From NCBI GenBank assembly GCA_003971905.1, contig RSEE01000114.1, forward strand, positions 124,001 through 188,000: a stretch of 64,000 nucleotides of DNA, in the 5' to 3' direction. The notes under the pieces were generated by a model, which was given only the letters and a program-made list of their open reading frames with translations, searched no databases and had not been told where the DNA came from. Origin of the DNA: Moniliella sp. 'wahieum' (taxonomy: Eukaryota > Basidiomycota > Moniliellomycetes > Moniliellales > Moniliellaceae). Each line of letters opens with the position of its first letter. Position 1 is the stretch's first letter. A program made the translations under genes and the position numbers. Below, piece by piece: positions 33,234 through 45,242 of the stretch.

Positions 33234-34890
33234 ATGGCACACCACCACCGCCACCACCACCCGGTACCTCAACCACAAGCTCAACCACAACCCCATCCCC
33301 CGCTCCCCCTCACCAACCACCACAACCACATCCCCACCCGACGCATCCGCAGGCACGTCCCCTCCGCTCCGTTGCGTGTCCTCCCCTCCACTAACCTCGC
33401 CCCCCCCCACAGCCAATGTACAAACGCCCTGCTGAGACTGGGCTTTATGGTGGCCACGATTGAAGACACGCTTGCGCGTGCCGTGCTGCCTGGCGCGGTG
33501 CAGTGCACGCACGCCCCGGCCACCTCGGCCCAACTCCGCCAGGATACCCTCTCGCTCGTCGCTAGCATCAAGAAGGCCACCACCTCCTTCTCCCTTGCCA
33601 TCCGTCCCGAGGCAAAGGGCGGCACCGTCCGTCCCCGATCCGAATCCAACTCCAATTCCAACTCGGACTCGGGCTCGGACTCAGGTCCACTGGCCGGTCT
33701 TAGCACTTCGTCCCTCGCCGCGGCGCAGCAGCAACTCCACCTGATCACCATGGACTTTCTTCCGAAACTGGTATTTGTAGCGCAAAAGGCGCGTGCGGAT
33801 GGTCAGGCGGGCGTCGGGGCCGGGTACCGCTGGCCCAGAACCTTGGCCCAGGCCGTGGAAGCGATCAGTCCGCCTTGGGATCGTTAGTGAAGCCCGATGG
33901 ATACGCGTGCAAGCAGGTCCTGGAAGTCACGGCGGCCAAGCGTGAAGCACGCCCGGTCAGGAACGTCGTTCGGCGTTACATGGCCCTGAGGGAGAGAAGT
34001 GGTGTTGCGTGGCGACAGGCGCTGTGTGGGCCGCGTGCGATAGCGCTCACAACCTCCCTGAGGACGCTCGTGGTGTGCTCACCTTGCTCTTGCACCGCCA
34101 GCAGGAGGTCGTGCGTGATGCGTTGGAGGAACTTCGTGAAGGGATCGACGAGGCAGAGCATCCGGACAGCGACGATGAAGAAGAGATGAAGATGATGATA
34201 ATGGCCATGGAGGAGGTGAAGAGGAGGAGGACGGTGTCCCGGGTCAGCTGTCTCCAGCAAGACCCAGGCTGAAATGGACCAGGACGAGCTGGATGCTCTG
34301 ATGGGTGGAACGGAGGAGGGACTGGAAGCTGAGCGGCTGCCCTTGCCAAACGCTCCCTTTCGCTCTTGGAGCAGTGCGATGCATTCCTCACCCTCTATGG
34401 TAAGGCCCTGCGGGTAACCCCAAGCTTGTCGGGTGCAGCTGTGGATGAGGCGGCAGCGGCTCTGGATGAGGTCGCAGCCAAGGCGGACGATGCGATGATG
34501 CCATCCTACGAGGCACACAGGCCCTGGGACAGGGCGCACGCTCTACCGCGGAAGCGGAACAGCTGATCGCCCAGCTGGGCGGCATCACACATTTCCGGTG
34601 CCAGTCTCCGCGCAGGCTCGGAGGGCGCGGCGACACACGTGCTTGAGGGGGAAGAAGAAGAGGAGGCGGACAACGACGAGGAGGAAGACGAGGAGGAGGA
34701 CGAGGACGAAGACGAGGAGGGACCGCTGCTAGCGTCCATACGGGGGGACCTGGAGGGCGTCTGCGCGGCGCTCGCAGCGGCTGCGCATGCGCTGGCGGGG
34801 ACCAAGGGCGCGGCGCGGATGGACAGGGAGGCTGCGGACCTGTCGGGCGCGCTGCAGGCCATGGTGGCCGACGGGCTGCTGGGCGCCTGA
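33234..34890 (+). CDS. GCIP-domain protein (Grap2/cyclin-D-interacting type)
   Basis: The start at 33234 opens a His/Pro/Asn-rich leader (MAHHHRHHHPVPQPQAQPQP). After an AG at 33412, possibly an intron end, the helical domain begins: LLRLGFMVATIEDTLARAVL, LVASIKKATTSFSLAIRPEA, a Ser/Asn linker, then MDFLPKLVFVAQKARADG. The most diagnostic part is TGAVWAACDSAHNLPEDARG with VVRDALEELREGIDEAE (about 34010-34155), matching the GCIP core of human CCNDBP1. Later LSLLEQCDAFLTLYGKALRV and an acidic run of Glu/Asp (34645-34720) precede a helical end (LEGVCAALAAAAHALAG) and the stop at 34890. Frames change near 33885, 34000, 34250 and 34560. In animals the family binds D-type cyclins; its role in fungi is not established. 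Confidence 0.65.
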
Positions 34891-35105
34891 ACGCGACAGG
34901 GAGGACATACCATGCATATGTGTACTGTGGCAGCGCTGTTATATGATGAGGCACAGGCAGGCGCAGTGGTAGGTACGAGTCACGTGCAGCCCAGACAGCG
35001 CATCACGTGACGTGGTGATGTGGAGGGTGATGGGATGTGCCACGTCGCCTCTTCCTCCTTCTGCTGGGCGCCGCCACCTTGCTCCGCTGCTCCACCTGCG
35101 CCGGC

Positions 35106-38100
35106 ATGTCCTTTGCGCCGTCTGACCACGCCGTCCGATCACGCGCCCACCCGTCCGCCGCCGCCGCCGACACCGTCATCGACGCCCCGCCGACACCAAC
35201 CCACGCCGACGACGACCGCCCCCACCACGACCACGACCGCAGCCACGACAAGCACAGGGACACCTTCCTCTACCCGCCGCCCAGCCACCACCATGCCTCG
35301 GGCGCACCCGGCCTCGCCCGCGCATACCCCGCCCCTCCTGGGCTGCCTCCCTCGGCACCGCCCTCGCCCCCGTCGAGTGGCGCATCGTCGCTGCCGTCGC
35401 TCTTGTCGCCGCTGTTTTCCGCTTCTGGAAGCTGAGCCGCCCCAGCAGCGTCGTGTATGTCCTTTGTCTCTTTTATGCTTGTCTTCTGCTGCGCCCCGCT
35501 TGTGAATACCAACGCCTGACCCGGCTGCTCTGCCCAGGTTTGATGAAGTGCACTTTGGCAACTTTGCGGGCAAGTACCTCCGCCGCCACTTTTTTATGGA
35601 CGTGCATCCGCCCCTGGCCAAGCTCCTGATCACCCTCGCTGCCTGGCTCGGCGGGTACGACGGCAACTTTGATTTTAGCGGCATTGGCAATGAGTATCTG
35701 GCCGGGGACTTGCCCGGCCAGCCGGTGCCCTACGTGGCCATGCGCAGCGTCTCGGCGCTCTGTGGCTGGGCCTTGGTTCCCGTTGCGTTCATCACGCTTC
35801 GCGCGGCCGGGGTACGCACCGGGTCTGCGTTGGTAGGCGCGTGCTTTGTGTTGCTAGACAATGCACTGGCGACGCAGAGCCGGTACATTTGTTGGATGCG
35901 CCCTTGGTCCTTTTTACGGCGACGACCGTGCTGTGTTGGGTGTGCTTTGGCAAAGAAGATGCTCGCCAGCCCTTTTCGCGTCCGTGGTGGATCTGGCTCT
36001 TTGCCACCGGTACCTCCCTAGGACTTGTAATCAGTGTCAAATGGGTCGGCTTGGCAACAGTCGCGACGATTGGTGCTGCAACTGCCCTTCAGCTTTGGTT
36101 CCGCTTGGCCGACCGACGCACTTCCTTGTACGGTCTCACCCGCCACTTTCTGGCCCGTGTGGCAGGTCTGATTGTTGTGCCCCTCGCCGTGTATGCGATG
36201 ACGTTTCGTATCCATTTCGCCTTGCTCAACATGGCTGGCGATGGGGATGGGTTCATGTCGCCGGCCTTTCGCCACTCGCTCCAGGGCGGCGAAATGCAAG
36301 ATACCTATGCGCGTGTCGCGCTCGGCAGCGCCGTTACCCTCCGCCACCTTAACACCAAGGGAGGCTACCTCCACTCGCACCCGTTCAACTACGAAACTGG
36401 TTCCAAGCAGCAACAAGTCACCCTCTACCCGCATTCGGACGACAACAATGTATGGGAAATCGTTGCGGCACCTACCGCTGATGCGCCACCACAGGTCGAC
36501 AGCAACGGTGTCCCGCTCACGCTTCCCGAGGGAACGCCCCGAGATGTGGAGAAACATTGGGCCCAGCTCGAGTGGCTCAAGGATAAAGCCGAAGTGCGTT
36601 TGATTCATCGCGCGTCGGACAAACGGCTGCATTCGCATAACCATCGACCGCCCATTACGGAGAACGATTACCAGAACGAGGTGTCGGCCTATGGCTCACC
36701 TGGCTTTACCGGCGATGGCAATGACAATTGGGTCGTGGAGATTGATACCATCGATACCCCGGCCGGAGCGGCGCGAGAAGAAGTGCAGACGCTTCGGACG
36801 GTGTTCCGATTGCGCCACTACAATTCCGGGTGTTACTTGTTTAGCCACAATGTCCATTTGCCCGACTGGGGCTTTGGCCAACAAGAAGTCATGTGCAACC
36901 AATGGCCCACCCGCCCCGCTGTTTTACATTGAGACCAACAGCCACCCTTTGCTCGAACGCGATGCACACGCAACCAAGACCAATTACCCCCGTCCTTCCT
37001 TCTGGGCCAAACTGATTGAACTGCAACAGGTCATGTGGACCACCAATGCTGGCCTGACAGAACGGCATGCGTACGACTCGCGTCCTCACCAATGGCCTCT
37101 GCTCCGTCGCGGCGTCAACTATTGGTCCCGCGAACATCGTCAAGTGTACTTTATTGGCAACCCGTTGATCTGGACCTTGGGACTGGCTGCCGTGCTCACC
37201 TACCTCGTCGCCCGCATCGCCATCATCTTCCGTGCCAAACGTGGTTATGGCGATCTGCACAACTCGACCGTATCGTTTTACGATGGTCTGCTGGCCTTCT
37301 TGGTGGGCGGGTATGCGGTGCACTACCTGCCCTTTTCATCTTGGGCCGACAACTCTTCCTGCACCATTACCTGCCTGCCTTGTACTTTGCCATTCTGACG
37401 TTTAGTGTGGTGTGGGACGCGGGCATGGCACGTGTCCGCGCCAAGTGGAGGGTACAGGCTAGCTTTGCCATCATCCTCCTTGCCCTCTTTGTTCTCTCGT
37501 CTCCCCGCTCATGGCGGCCGGTCGATGGACCCAAGCGCAATGCCAAGCCGCTCGCCTCCGATCTACCTGGGACTTTGACTGCATCCAATTCCCTCTCGAC
37601 GCTAAGGCTTACGACCAATGGCCCGATCCCGTCCACACCGCTTTGCCTTCCCTCGGACCTAACTTCCCCCCCTTGCCCTCCCTCCCGCCTCAAGTGCCCG
37701 TCTCCGACACCAACCCCGCACCCGCTTCCTCCTCTATCCCTCCTTTGGCGCCGCCGCTCCGGCCAACCATGCGTTCGAACATGCCAAGAAGGTCTCTGCT
37801 TCGGGCCAACCCGACACTTCGTCCCAGCCTCCTGCCTCCCTTGCTCTGGGCGGCGCAGCAGCGAAAGATGACCCCGTCCCGCTCCAAGTGGATTCCTCGT
37901 CTCCTACCTCGTCTCCTACCTCGTCGCCTGCTTCTTCTTCGCTCGCCTCGTCGCCGTCGTCATCGACCGCTGCTGGCGCTGGTACCGACACGGTCGACCC
38001 ACATGGACTGGACGCTAAGCAAATTCAAAATATGGTGTTGGGCGGGACGTTGGCTGCTGGACTTAAGGCGTCGGACGTGCCTGCTGCCGAGGGCATGACC

Positions 38101-38121
38101 GCACTTCCCGTCGCACCCTAG
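35106..38121 (+). CDS. Dolichyl-phosphate-mannose protein O-mannosyltransferase (PMT family)
   Basis: An ER membrane enzyme that transfers mannose from dolichol phosphate to Ser/Thr of secretory proteins. The start at 35106 gives a cytosolic His/Asp-rich leader, then a slip into WRIVAAVALVAAVFRFWKLS. An intron at 35455-35537 (GTATGT...GCCCAG) joins VV to FDEVHFGNFAGKYLRRHFF, with the catalytic Asp-Glu pair and MDVHPPLAKLL. Next come several membrane helices and three MIR motifs: VTLRHLNTKGGYLHSHPF, IHRASDKRLHSHNHRPP and RLRHYNSGCYLFSHNVHLPD. C-terminal helices include LLAFLVGGYAVHYLPF and FLHHYLPALYFAIL. A long Ser/Pro/Ala-rich tail ends DVPAAEGMTALPVAP at 38121; this tail is unusual. Slips lie near 35300, 35890, 36900, 37330 and 37500-37900. 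The motifs place it in the PMT1/PMT2 branch rather than PMT4, but I cannot fix the subfamily. Confidence 0.88.
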
Positions 38122-38298
38122 TCCTAGTCCCAATCCCATCCAGCCCTCCAGTCCGATCCAACATCCAACATCATCCAATTTGATCCAACACGATCCGTAA
38201 TTCGTACCGATCGATCGAGGTGGGGGTCCATGCGAGGCGTTGGACTCACATGCCGTCTTCCCGTCTCGTTGGATTCTGGTCTCTCTTTCCCTCATCGT

Positions 38299-38340
38299 CA
38301 TGCGTCGTGCGTCGTGCCTCGTGCCTCGTGCGTCATGCCT
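38299..38340. repeat. Tandem 7-mer CGTGC(C/G)T x6
   Basis: Six units: CATGCGT, CGTGCGT, CGTGCCT, CGTGCCT, CGTGCGT, CATGCCT. Confidence 0.9.
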
Positions 38341-38509
38341 CGTCCCACCGTACCGCACCCCAGGGTAGGGCCTCCCTCTGCAGGGCAACGTATGGTCATT
38401 AGTGCATCGGCCACACCTTTCTCCCTCCTCTCCCCTCTCTCTCCTCCACTCCCCGCACCTAGTCTCCCCTCTCCCTCCCTCCTTCGGATACGGCTGTACC
38501 GCTCGAAAT

Positions 38510-38558
38510 CTCATCGCTCAGCGCTCAGCGCTCATTGCTCATCTCTCATCTCTCATCT
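38510..38558. repeat. Tandem 7-mer CTCATCT/CTCAGCG x7
   Basis: Seven units with shared CTCA: CTCATCG, CTCAGCG, CTCAGCG, CTCATTG, CTCATCT, CTCATCT, CTCATCT. Confidence 0.9.
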
Positions 38559-41196
38559 CTCTCATCGATCATCTTATCGCTATGACGAGTCCCTTCTAAT
38601 TCCTCTGGATGGAGAGGCGTTCTGTTGTCGCCATGCCTTCAAAGAAAAACGCACCTTGAAGCCCTTCTGGGTTAGCTGTAAGTTCACAGTAGAATGTTTA
38701 GTTGAACCACTGAACCGCAGTCAAGTACGGGACTCAGGGCTAGAGCATGGTCAGCGTTGATGAACGATTAACGTTTAACGATGAACTTCAACTGCGAGAT
38801 CAGTGGGACCAGAGATGAGCCATGCTCATGCTCATGCTCATCTTGTGTAACTTAGCCGCTGTGGCCAGAAAAGCATGAAATCCCGCGGTGGGTTCCTTAT
38901 TAGTAGTTGCAACGGGGGGTTGCATTGTCAAGCCACACGACCAGACACCCCTTTTGGCCTCTCTGCCAGGCCCTGATCACAGTGTGGTGGCGGGCACTGT
39001 TCCCAATATGGCAGTGCGGTTCTTTTCCCATTCCCGGTACAAAGCCCGTCTCGCCCACGCACACCCAACAGAAGGCGTCCCAACACCACACCACAACGTT
39101 TCGCTGGTGATCTTTTGGCCGGCGCGACCGAAAGAGCAACGATGGCGGTTAATTCGGCTTCAGCATCCCACCTCTATACTCCCTTGCTGATGCCCCGTTC
39201 GAACGATCGCGATATACCGCAACTACGCAGCTGATGCCCTCTCCACCCTTGTGTTATAAGCAAGAAGACATCCCAACTCTTTTCCTGTAAGTTGATGCGA
39301 CTTCAAGACGCGCAACTAGTGGAATTTGAGCAGGTTGAGGGGAAAGTAGCGGCAGCGTGGATGGGGTCGACCTGTTCCAAAACGAGGGACCGGTGCCGTT
39401 CTAGAAAAACGCACCACACGCCAGGCGTTCTTCTAAGGTGTTGCTTTTACTTTTAGAAACTATAGCCTGTATACTCAGAGGGGGTAGGTGGACTTTCCCC
39501 CCACCTCTCCCTCGCCAATTGATACAGTAGATGCAACGCCTTCCTCTTAGTCCCCCCTCTGCTCTCCGCTTTCTCTCTGCTCTCAGCGTTCCACCTGTCA
39601 GCTCCAGATTGTTAGCCACTCATAGTGTTGTTCCGGCTTCCCAAATCGAATTGGTAGAGCATTCCGTCCAAACGCTCTTAGTCTCAGCTTAGTCCAAGTT
39701 TTGGGCTGCGTTTTGTCCCTCGCCGTTTTGCCAAAGTTGGGACAGCTTCAGACATGTTACTACTGCCCACAGGTCGGTGCCACGTAGCCTCGCCATACTC
39801 TTTGTAGCCACCTCGACTACACGCCGATAGACTTCCCTTGTTCCTACTTAGCCCCGCTCGGATTCACCAAGAAGCCGAAGATCGCAGCGGGGTCCATATA
39901 GACGAGACTGACAGGGGGACTAGGAAGATCGACGGCAAAGGATACCTGGACGAAGGGATTCGGGAAGACCGAGAGGTGGTCGCTGAAGCAGATCTATGGG
40001 ACTGCTGGTGAACTATAGGGAGTAACGCGGGTGTTGTCTGGTGGGTCAAGGAGGGATTCGTCATGAGATGTTGTTACAAACGAAACCGTTAGGGGAAAAA
40101 CATAGAAGAAAGGTTATACAGACAAGAAGTTTAAGAAAGCAACATACAACGTTGAAAGATGAAGGAATAGAGACGAATAGCTCTCAAAAGGAGCACATAG
40201 GAAGTAGGGAAAGGATCCCTATGGACAAGAACAGTCTCAAACATGAAAAAGGCCCAGAGAAATGGGGGCTGGTTCTCCACCCTCAGCTGTTAGAGGGTAG
40301 TGCTACTAGGGTTCCCCTGCACGGCCCTCAGTGGATCGGTGACGCTCGCTTAGCCGGGCGGAAGAGTTCCACTCGCAGGCCGCGCACGCCCTGCTCGCTC
40401 CATCTCCCTCCTCTCTCTCCTGTCTCCTTCCCTTCAAACGTTGCTTGAAGACTTGTGGCTCACCACTTTGCCTTCAGGCCTTGTCTGACGGCTGCTTTGC
40501 AGCTGATCCATAGGATCGCGAGTGCTCCCAAGTCGCACTCTAGCATCAGCATGAACGTACAAGGCATGAGGGAGGATCTCACAACGGAAACGAGACACCT
40601 AATGGATCAGGAAACGGACATCCGATCCGGTATAGCTCAAATATATAGTAGTTGCTAGTTAGAGCTCACTTCTCGCGCCCTAGACAAAAGACCCAATATT
40701 TGGAGTAGATAAAATCAGTAGGGACTCCGACAAAGCTCACGCACGGATCTCCTCAGCCGTACGCAAGGGACTTGATCTTGATCACCCAGATCGAAGGAAG
40801 CATGCTCCGTTTGACTCAACGGAGTAGATGGAGGGTTGTTTAGGTGAGCCAGCCCGCTGGGACCCTTAACAATATCAATGTTGCCTCGATTGACTGAGCG
40901 CCCATTGAAGTGGTTCCTCCGTTGCCCCCGTTTGGCAGGCTTGCTATACGGGGGGAAATGATTAATGTCCACAGGAAAAGGATGTGGCTCGTCGAATGGG
41001 AATCAAACCCTTCCCTGTAGCCTATTGTCTGGCGAAGTCGCAATGTATACTTAGACGCTATGGAGTGTCAGCCTGTTATGATATAGGAGCAGGGGTAGTA
41101 GGAACATGATCGATTTAATATTGACACTATATTGGCATATACCAGCCTTCTACTGAAGAACTCAGCACATGCATCTGATCGATCCGATCTTTGCCT

Positions 41197-41224
41197 CTTG
41201 AAGCTTGAAGCTTGAAGCTTGAAG
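41197..41224. repeat. Tandem 7-mer CTTGAAG x4
   Basis: Four perfect copies. The same unit occurs twice at 16457-16470 and, as its reverse complement, at 32445. Confidence 0.95.
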
Positions 41225-41917
41225 CTTGCTCTTGAGTCTTGAGTACTGAGTGGATGTGCAGCTTAGGGACGTGGGCGTGCTGCCACATAGTACACTGGCC
41301 TACCGGGGAGTGCGGTCAGTGATGGAAGTGATCAGTAGATCAGTCGTCACTCTGGTGTGTCGGCGTTTGGACGGGGAACTACATCCTGCCAGGAGAGGCG
41401 CGGGGAAATGGGCTCATTTGGTGCTGACCCAGGCGGGGTGTGCCGCGGCAGCTGCGGGGACTAGCTCGCCGAGCGACGGACCGGGTGGGGGGCCAGACAG
41501 AGGCCGACGAGGGGTGAGTTAGCGTGGCCGGTGTAAAAAACAGACGGTAGCAAGGGGCGATCAGATCCAATGACGTAATCTCGGCGATTCGAGCGGCGGC
41601 GTGGCCACTGCATCTTAGTCCACCTGGCGGGTGACTGCGTGACTTGGCCAGTGACAGTCACGCGTGACTACCCGCCCCATTGAAAGTTGAAAGGAAGGGG
41701 CGCGCAATGCATCCCATGGAGCGCCGCAGACAGCCGCATGGGACACACCTGCACGCGCAGTTGAGGCGCTGCCACGGCAGCACCGCAGGCACTGCCGCAG
41801 TGTGTCCGCAGAGGCGCAGCGCCACTGTCTCGTGTTGGTTGCACCCTCTCAAGCGGCGCAGTGCCGCGATCGACATGCCGCCTGCCCTTCGTCTGGGCTG
41901 CCACCACCATCCCCCCC

Positions 41918-43172
41918 ATGGCCGCCGCTGCTGCTGACGCCGCTGCTCCACGCCGCCGCGTGCGTCTGTTTAGCGCCGAGGACGTCGCCTCCCATGCCAC
42001 CCTCGACGACTGCTGGGTCGTGCACGAGGGCCGTGTGTTTGATGTGACCCCCTTTGTCGAGGACCACCCAGGCGGCGATGACTTGCTGCTGCCGTACGCC
42101 GGCAAGGACCTGGCGGGCGCTATGGCCGACCCCGAGCTCCACTCCCACTCCGACTCGGCGTATGCTGTGCTCGACGAGTATTACATTGGCCGCCTTGCTT
42201 CTGCCGAGGATATGGCCAAGGCCAAGCAGCTCCAGGCTACCACCTTCGCCCAGATGGCCGCTGCTGGTGTCGACACTGACACGCTCAAGAAGTTTGGAGG
42301 TGTGGCGGGAGGCGACTTTAGTGGCAAGGACGAGGATATTGTTATCACCTCCGACTTTAGCCCCGACGACACCGACACTGCTCGCGACTTGGCCCAGCAC
42401 AAGTTCCTCGATCTGACCAAGCCTCTCATCCCCCAAATGTGGTTCTCCACCTTTGACAAGGCCTTTTACCTCGAGCAGGTCCACATCCCGCGGCACGTCA
42501 AGGGCTCTGCGCTTCTCTTTGGGCCGTGGTACTTGGAAATCTTTACCAAGACCCAGTGGTACGTGCCGGCGCTCGTCTGGCTGCCCATTGCTGCCACCTT
42601 GGCCGCCCGGTCCCTGTGCCAGTTCAGCTTGTTGCCTGTCCCATCCGCATTCAATGTTCCCGCCTGCTTGGCGACTTACTTCCACTCCCTCTCCTTGGTC
42701 ACGCCCGTGTCCTGGGTAAGCTTGGGCGTTGCCATTGCCAATGGCATGCTTATCTGGTCTCTGCTCGAGTACGGCTTGCACCGTTTCCTGTTCCACATTG
42801 ATGCCATTCTCCCCGACCGTCCCGTCTTCCTCCTGTTGCACTTCCTTCTGCATGGCGTGCACCATTACCTTCCCATGGACGGCCTTCGGCTCGTTATGCC
42901 TCCCGTGCTCTTCTTCCTCCTGCAAGCTCCGTTTACAAGGTTCGCACACTCGGTCCTACCCACCGCTTTTGCCAATGGCTTAATTGCCGGTGCCTTCTTC
43001 TCCTATGTCGGCTATGACACCACACTGGGCTCTGCATCATTCCCGTCTCCCTGCCTACCTAATGGAACTCAAGCGGTACCACCTTGAGCACCATTACAAG
43101 AACTACGAGCTCGGGTTTGGCGTCACGTCCAAGCTGTGGGACCTGGTGTTCAACACGCAATTCACTCCGTGA
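41918..43172 (+). CDS. SCS7: Sphingolipid fatty-acid 2-hydroxylase Scs7/FA2H
   Basis: An ER enzyme that 2-hydroxylates the very-long-chain acyl group of ceramide. The start at 41918 (MAAAAADAAAPRRRVRLFSA) is preferred over 41861 because it precedes the domain directly. The cytochrome b5 domain follows: VASHATLDDCWVVHEGRVFD, VTPFVEDHPGGDDLLLPYAG, with the haem His in DHPGG. Then come KPLIPQMWFSTFDKAFYLEQ and VHIPRHVKGSALLFGPWYLE, hydrophobic helices, and the di-iron His clusters LLEYGLHRFLFHID, LHFLLHGVHHYLPMD and KRYHLEHHYKNYELGFGV. The chain ends DLVFNTQFTP at 43172. One slip lies near 43030-43050. Length (about 410 residues) is usual for fungal Scs7. The long antisense ORF here is a shadow. 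Confidence 0.95.
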
Positions 43173-44160
43173 GAGGCGCCTCGTCCCAGAGTGCTTCCCT
43201 GGTCCGTCCATCGACAAACTGGACGGATGAAACGGGTGCTCTTTTTGTCCTGCTTGGTTTCTAAGATTCTGCTCTTGGTTGCTCATGCCACTATCGCACC
43301 AGGGACATGTGTTTGGTGGAGTGAGCCCTCCTTCTACTCCCGCCGCCGCGTCTGGAGGCAAAGGCGCGGTCGTATGCATTGCATCGATAATCATGCTTGG
43401 CTTGCTTGGGAAATTGCGGTTGCTATGGAATTGATTCAAGTTAGATGTCGCGTTGCTTCTGTCCGCCTGCGTATGCGACGGGTCTGTTCACCATTCAGGT
43501 TCACTAGACTGGGCCTGGTTTCGGGCATTGGCCATTTTGGGGGCAGGGGGAGTACTTACTGTCGAGGTCCAGGGGAGGAGAAGACAGCCGCCTCACCGGC
43601 TCATCATTGATGGATCAAATGTTGTTTGATGCTTTATCTGCGTTGCTCGGTACCCAACAAACCCCAACTTCTAGCTTTTAACCAGCCCCATAAGAGTCGT
43701 GCCCATATTCCTCAACATCCTATCCTTCCAGCGGCCGGATCGTCTTGGGCCATTTTGTCTAAAAAGCGGGACAGATCCAGAGAGCACAATGTGCGACCCT
43801 ACCTTCTCCTGTCCGTCTCAAAACATCCACAAACCTAAGGCCGTAGGCCTCAGGGATGCCTCAGGGAGTTCGATCACCACGAGCACACGATTCTGTTGAT
43901 CGATCAAATCTGCGACGGGCGACACAGGAAGCCAGGACGAGGATGGTTCTGCGAACGGCTACAGGCGCACAATGGGAGGGGGGAGGGTGCGGCTTCCTGA
44001 GGTGCCAAAGGGCTTTTTTTATGGAGGTAGGGCTGGCCAATCTCACAAGGATAACGACCGGGAATGGCCTCAAAGGACTGCAGTGCAAATAATACAACCA
44101 CCCTGCGGACGCAGAGGAGGGGGTGCCGTAGTTCCATCGCAACAACTGGAACGATCACAC
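43173..44160. other. Intergenic, no gene seen
   Basis: The 3' flank of SCS7 and of TOM22, which are convergent. Short ORFs only. Confidence 0.5.
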
Positions 44161-44772
44161 TTAGAAGCCAGGCGGGCGCAATCCTTCTTGCGGTTGTTGC
44201 CCCGCCTGCAGGGCGGGAGCACCGGGAGCACCGGGAGCACCAGGTGCCGAGCCCATCAGCGCCGATGCACCTGACGACTGCCCGGCCATCTCACGCTCTT
44301 GCATCGCGAACCGCGCCTCGTCCTCCACGGCCAACGCAAACGGCAAACCAACAAGGAGGGCAGACGTCGTAAGCACCCAGGCGGCCCGGCCAGCGAGCGC
44401 TCCAAGCCCCCACGTAGTCGCCACCAGAGCGGCAGCAGTGTTGGACATGGCACTGCGGGCTGTGGAGCACAATATCCTTAAGCGCAGCCAGACGCTCTCC
44501 CAGCGTCTCTTCCAACACCTCGTCGTCCGACTCGGCAATGGAACTCTACGGGAGCGTGGCAGAGTGTCAGGTTGTCACGTTAGGTTAAAACGTTAACGTC
44601 CCAACCAAGTGGTGGTGGTGAGGGAGAGGGAGGGGGGGAGACAGGCCGGAGGGGAAAGGGCAGATTCCACACGTACCACATCGCTTCCCTCATCTTCCTC
44701 GTCTTCCCACTCGTCGGCGTCGGTGGAGGCGCGACGGAAGTGCTCATCGGTTGTCTCCTCGAGCTGGACCAT
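44161..44772 (-). CDS. TOM22: Mitochondrial import receptor Tom22
   Basis: The central receptor and organiser of the TOM complex, a tail-anchored outer-membrane protein. The start at 44772 gives MVQLEETTDEHFRRASTDAD and EWEDEEDEGSDV, the acidic cytosolic domain. An intron at 44546-44676 (GTACGT...CCGTAG) leads to SSIAESDDEVLEETLGERLA, then ALKDIV, the family signature. After a slip near 44460 the membrane part follows: SAMSNTAAALVATTWGLGAL, GRAAWVLTTSALLVGLPFAL, with the conserved Pro in the helix. The intermembrane-space tail EDEARFAMQEREMAGQSSG ends in Gly/Ala/Pro repeats and LRPPGF. All segments are in the order of Tom22 in other fungi. Confidence 0.88.
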
Positions 44773-45222
44773 GACGGGCAGGTGGTTGGAGGAGTGGGAA
44801 AGAATATATGGCTTCCTCCCCGCGCTCCCGACCGCGCCTTATTCCGCCCACCGCCCTTTTCCGCTTCTATCCGCAGGCCGAAAGGAGAGCCATTGATATT
44901 GAGCGTTGCGCCGCTTGGCCAAATGTGGTAAGCATCACGTAAGCTCCGTAGACACTGCCCTGCTTTATTTGAGCCAAAGGCACCTGGCGAGTGGAGCACA
45001 AAGTGTCCCTCTGAACGCCATCTTCCCTAACCGCTTCCTTCCTCTATCCACACCAGACTGCCTCTATACGTTCACTCGCATACAGAACCCTCCTGACGTT
45101 ATCCAGTTCCCTCGCCTTGAAGCTTCACCCAGGTTCCTCATCTGACTATCGCTCCCCTCTCCCTCCATTCCACTACTTCCGGACACTGTAAAAATTTAAT
45201 CCATTGGTTCATCTCGGAGGGC

Positions 45223-45242
45223 GTTGAACGTTGAACGTTGAC
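45223..45242. repeat. Tandem 7-mer GTTGAAC x2.8
   Basis: Two full copies and one shortened copy of GTTGAAC. Confidence 0.85.

Larger units (their letters stand above)
38122..41917. other. Gene-poor region upstream of SCS7
   Basis: About 3.8 kb. The first 700 bases carry CT-rich and 7-mer repeats. From 38700 to 41300 the GC content is visibly lower and only short unrelated ORFs occur. A CATGCT x3 repeat lies at 38822-38839. The ORF at 40041-40448 (+) and the one at 40715-40972 (-, GQRRNHFNGRSVNRGNIDIV) have plausible composition but no recognised motif. Confidence 0.5.

Noticed and set aside
39640-39700. tRNA-like D-arm (AATTGGTAGAGCA)
   Set aside because: No anticodon arm, T-arm or acceptor pairing follows; no tRNA could be built here or elsewhere in the window.
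38299-41224. CRISPR-like arrays
   Set aside because: The repeats are contiguous 7-mers with no spacers, in a eukaryotic genome.
41849-42949. 366-codon minus-strand ORF
   Set aside because: It is antisense to SCS7, whose b5 and His-cluster motifs are unmistakable; long shadows are expected from the GC-rich codon bias.
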